From the NCBI GenBank assembly GCA_011321985.1, contig DROB01000406.1:1-8315 (forward strand): 8,315 nt of DNA, in the 5' to 3' direction. The notes beneath the pieces are model-generated. The model did not search any database. It was not told where the DNA came from and was given only the letters and a program-made list of their open reading frames with translations. How positions within the stretch are numbered: position 1 is the stretch's first letter; each line of letters begins with the position of its first letter. A program made the translations under genes and the position numbers. Origin of the DNA: Gammaproteobacteria bacterium (GTDB lineage: Bacteria > Pseudomonadota > Gammaproteobacteria > SZUA-229). This document shows positions 6,473 to 8,315 of the stretch, one piece after another.

Positions 6473-6993
6473 CGCCAGCGCCCGCCACGTACCTTATTCG
6501 CGATACCCCGATTTTTTATCTGCATATGATTCGCATGACAGACCGCGATAGCCAGGCCATCTGCCTCATCACTCTGCGGTACAAAATCGAGTTTCAATAA
6601 AATTTTCATCATCTGCTGGATCTGTTGTTTATCGGCTGAACCATTGCCCACCACCGCTTTTTTGATGGCGCGCGGGGTATATTCATCGACCGGCAATTGT
6701 GCATTCACACAGGCGCAGATCGCCGCGCCCCTCGCCTGACCCAGTTTAAGTGCCGAATCGACATTTTTATTCACAAACACCTGCTCGATGCCCATACTCT
6801 GTGGCTGCCATTGCTCTATAACACCCGCTACCTGATTAAAGATAGAACCCAGACGTTCAGGCAGTTCATCACCCTTTATTTTGAGGTAACCACTGGCAAT
6901 GTAATTGTGCCGAAAACCATCACTGTCGATCACACCATAACCGGTACAGCGTGAACCGGGGTCGATGCCTATTATGCGGGTTTTTGCTATCAC
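6469..6993 (-). CDS. ruvC: Holliday junction resolvase RuvC
   Basis: RuvC is the dimeric, Mg-dependent endonuclease that cuts Holliday junctions at the end of recombination. The 174-residue product has the RNase H-like fold with the four catalytic acids in place: Asp11 (GIDPGSR), Glu70 (GIEQVF), Asp142 and Asp145 (SDEADGLAIAV). Length matches E. coli RuvC (173). The start is the GTG at 6993; an in-frame stop lies four codons upstream, so no longer form is possible in this frame. No clear Shine-Dalgarno precedes the GTG. Instead a 10-codon frame ends in a TGA that overlaps it (GTGA). ruvC is the first gene of the ruv-tol run; yebC, often found before it in gammaproteobacteria, is absent here. 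Confidence 0.96.
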   Translation of the reverse strand: MIAKTRIIGIDPGSRCTGYGVIDSDGFRHNYIASGYLKIKGDELPERLGSIFNQVAGVIEQWQPQSMGIEQVFVNKNVDSALKLGQARGAAICACVNAQLPVDEYTPRAIKKAVVGNGSADKQQIQQMMKILLKLDFVPQSDEADGLAIAVCHANHMQIKNRGIANKVRGGRWR

Positions 6994-7022
6994 TTTGAAT
7001 GATTAATACTGTGAACAGACAT
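6990..7022 (-). CDS. Possible 10-residue leader peptide coupled to ruvC
   Basis: An ATG at 7022-7020 opens the frame MSVHSINHSK and ends in TGA at 6992-6990, overlapping the GTG of ruvC by two bases (GTGA). GGGGA lies 6 bases before the ATG. Because ruvC has no clear Shine-Dalgarno of its own, ribosomes finishing this frame could restart on ruvC. A frame this short can easily arise by chance. Confidence 0.22.
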   Translation of the reverse strand: MSVHSINHSK

Positions 7023-7034
7023 GGTGTTTCCCCG

Positions 7035-7040
7035 ATTTTA
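7035..7040 (-). promoter_or_regulatory. Candidate -10 box for the ruvC-pal run
   Basis: TAAAAT on the minus strand (five of six matches to the sigma-70 -10 box) lies in an AT-rich stretch about 42 bases before the ruvC GTG, inside the small dyad CGAT-TTT-ATCG (7033-7043). I find no convincing -35 at 16-18 bases upstream. A start about 7 bases downstream would remove the Shine-Dalgarno of the 10-codon leader frame, so the two proposals partly conflict. Confidence 0.22.
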
Positions 7041-7164
7041 TCGTATTTTTATTGTTATCTGGGTTCAGGGGGAGTCTATCATTGCAGAGCACGGTCGGCT
7101 AAGGGTTTTGGGCGGTGATTTCATTGATGTACAGCTAAACTGAATATTTTAAAAGGAAGAAGCA

Positions 7165-7245
7165 ATGGGCTGTGCATTTTCACGAGAAGCATGGGGACTA
7201 AGACATAGACTGTCGTTTATGTTCAGGCCGTGGATCGCGGAATAA
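7165..7245 (+). CDS. Possible 26-residue small protein, unknown
   Basis: This is the only plus-strand frame in the window with a convincing ribosome site: AAGGAAG lies about 5 bases before the ATG. The 26-residue peptide begins MGCAFSREAWG and ends MFRPWIAE. I do not recognise it, and it has no membrane helix or signal. Its stop codon lies inside the loop of the REP-like palindrome, so the last codons are repeat sequence, which argues against a conserved protein. A TTGATG (7124-7129) followed after 15 bases by TATTTT is a weak promoter match, and it sits too close to the ribosome site. Confidence 0.2.
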   Translation: MGCAFSREAWGLRHRLSFMFRPWIAE

Positions 7246-7263
7246 ATTCCGCTCCTGCAGGGC
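7231..7263. repeat. REP-like palindromic element
   Basis: GCGGAA and TTCCGC form a 6-bp stem around TAAA (7237-7252), followed at once by the perfect 8-bp palindrome CCTGCAGG (7254-7261). On the minus strand it reads as a pyrimidine-purine GGAGCGG...CCGCGA unit. That resembles the REP-type elements scattered between genes in Pseudomonas and other gammaproteobacteria. It lies 18-36 bases past the hydrolase stop, a usual place for REPs, and may protect the 3' end of the nadA-hydrolase transcript. No T run follows, so it is not an intrinsic terminator. Only one copy is in the window, so repeat status is inferred. Confidence 0.5.
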
Positions 7264-7281
7264 GGGTGATAATGATGGTTG

Positions 7282-7944
7282 TTATGCCAGTTCGGCCTCA
7301 AACAAAGGTGTAACCGTATCCTGATCAAATTTCCCTGTCTGTAAGAAGATGATGACCTGTTTGGCCACCGCGCCTGACATCAGGATACTGAGATGGCTCT
7401 CCCGCACCACGATAGAATCTGTTGCCCCTTTCAGCTGTGTTTCTTCTACCGAAACGGTACCATCGTGTGGCAGTTTTGGCCCGCCGGTCACCAGACCCAT
7501 GCCGATAGGAATATTACCGGCGATGACTCCGATATCCTGCCAGCCTTTCCACTCGGGTACATCGCCCGATAACCCATTGACATGACTCTGGCCCAACATC
7601 CATCGCGTCATCGGGTGAGCATTAATCCGTTTACCAACCGCACTGCCGTTTACCGGTGATGCCAGTAATACGATGCGACCTTTTTTATTGTAGGGAAACT
7701 GGTCAAAAAGATGCATGGTAACTATGCCCCCGAAGCTGTGCGCTACGATATGCACCACGGGCGCATCGATCTTTTTGATGAACTCATTTAGCTTTACCGC
7801 GATCTCGGCAGGAGGTTTACCCCAGACGTGGTAGTTAAACATGTGACATTCATACCCGGCATTACGCAGGCGATTGCGCAATCGCAGCAGGTCGACACCG
7901 GCCACGCTCCACAGGCCATGGACTAATACGACGGCTTCACGCAT
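7282..7944 (-). CDS. Alpha/beta hydrolase, lipase/esterase-like, substrate unknown
   Basis: The 220-residue product is a compact serine hydrolase. It has the oxyanion-hole motif VLVHGLW (6-12) and the nucleophile elbow AHSFGG with Ser70. The likely acid is Asp161 in PHDGTVSVEET (159-169), and the likely base is His184 in RESHLSIL (181-188). This spacing is typical of single-domain lipase-like hydrolases related to the PGAP1/cutinase-like group. No signal peptide or membrane helix is seen, so it is probably cytoplasmic. The substrate cannot be told from sequence. The ATG at 7944 is chosen because the protein then begins directly with the first beta strand. The frame stays open upstream, but that part lies wholly within nadA and its translation looks like noise. 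No clear Shine-Dalgarno precedes it. It starts 17 bases after nadA, so the two are probably co-transcribed. Confidence 0.85.
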   Translation of the reverse strand: MREAVVLVHGLWSVAGVDLLRLRNRLRNAGYECHMFNYHVWGKPPAEIAVKLNEFIKKIDAPVVHIVAHSFGGIVTMHLFDQFPYNKKGRIVLLASPVNGSAVGKRINAHPMTRWMLGQSHVNGLSGDVPEWKGWQDIGVIAGNIPIGMGLVTGGPKLPHDGTVSVEETQLKGATDSIVVRESHLSILMSGAVAKQVIIFLQTGKFDQDTVTPLFEAELA

Positions 7945-7961
7945 CGATAGAGTGAGGCACT

Positions 7962-8315
7962 TTAGGGTGAGACTTCCAGCATACGATCGAGCGCCCTTCT
8001 CGCCTGCTCGGCAACATCGATGGGCACGCTGACCTGATTGACCACATGACCATCGACCAGATTTTCCAGCACCCATGCCATGTGTTGCGGATCGATACGG
8101 AACATGGTGGAACACATGCACACATTGGGTGACATGAAGTGGATATTTTTACCTTCGTGCTTGAATTGCTCATGCAGTCGATTCACCAGGTTCAGTTCTG
8201 TCGCTACCAGCCAGCGGGTATCCTTCCCGGCACTGGCAATGGTATTTATGATGTACTCAGTCGAACCAATATAATCGGATTTCTGGCAGACTTCAAACGG
8301 ACTTTCGGGATGAGC
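7962..8315 (-). CDS. nadA: Quinolinate synthase NadA, C-terminal part (start outside the window)
   Basis: NadA condenses iminoaspartate with dihydroxyacetone phosphate to quinolinate, the first ring of NAD, using a [4Fe-4S] cluster. The 117 visible residues are in frame to the edge, and the start lies beyond 8315. They begin AHPESPFEVC, matching the family HPEC motif with Ser in place of Cys. They continue with the GSTEYI motif (family GSTS-like) and then PNVCMCSTMFRIDPQHMAW, the C-terminal cysteine motif of the longer, Bacillus-type NadA, in which a Cys of the CxC pair is expected to bind the cluster. The protein ends LDRMLEVSP at a TAA. This is not the E. coli-type NadA, which has CxxCxxC here. 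The unrelated hydrolase follows 17 bases later. Confidence 0.93.
   Translation of the reverse strand, partial: AHPESPFEVCQKSDYIGSTEYIINTIASAGKDTRWLVATELNLVNRLHEQFKHEGKNIHFMSPNVCMCSTMFRIDPQHMAWVLENLVDGHVVNQVSVPIDVAEQARRALDRMLEVSP

Noticed and set aside
7033..7050. Intrinsic terminator in the spacer before ruvC
   Set aside because: The CGAT/ATCG stem is only 4 bp and AT-rich. Its T run follows on the plus strand, where no gene needs terminating.
7945..8121. 59-codon N-terminal extension of the hydrolase
   Set aside because: It lies entirely inside nadA in another frame; the hydrolase fold begins directly at the ATG at 7944 and the extension looks like out-of-frame translation.

Overview
The window is chromosomal DNA from a gammaproteobacterium. 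The best evidence is the minus-strand gene order ruvC-ruvA-ruvB-ybgC-tolQ-tolR-tolA-tolB-pal, in which the Holliday-junction resolvasome genes run directly into the Tol-Pal envelope genes. That order is known from Pseudomonas and many other gammaproteobacteria. Protein sequences are clearly diverged from E. coli and base composition looks roughly balanced by eye, so I do not name a genus.

Layout from right to left, the direction of transcription. (1) 8315-7962 is the C-terminal third of nadA (quinolinate synthase), cut by the window edge. (2) 7944-7282 is a 220-residue alpha/beta hydrolase, 17 bases after nadA. (3) 7281-6994 is a 288-base spacer. It holds a REP-like palindrome, a short plus-strand reading frame with a good Shine-Dalgarno, a weak candidate promoter, and a 10-codon frame whose stop overlaps the ruvC start. 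(4) 6993-4787 is ruvC-ruvA-ruvB. (5) 4722-99 is ybgC-tolQ-tolR-tolA-tolB-pal. (6) 98-1 has no complete gene; a frame from 63 to the edge sits where cpoB (ybgF) normally begins.

How the genes work together. RuvAB binds and branch-migrates Holliday junctions and RuvC cuts them. TolQ and TolR form the proton-driven inner-membrane motor that energises TolA. TolA reaches across the periplasm to TolB and to Pal, a peptidoglycan-binding outer-membrane lipoprotein, to constrict the outer membrane at division and keep it intact. YbgC is the cytoplasmic acyl-CoA thioesterase linked to this cluster. Most junctions are tight: ruvC/ruvA overlap by 4 bases, ybgC/tolQ by 11, and tolR/tolA are 19 apart. The exceptions are the 122-133 base spacers before tolB and before pal, which may hold internal promoters.

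Every full-length gene has its family's key residues, and I see no frameshift, insertion sequence or CRISPR. I found no previously undescribed system. The points worth a second look are small: overlapping starts, leader structures, a REP-like element and the non-canonical neighbour upstream of ruvC.
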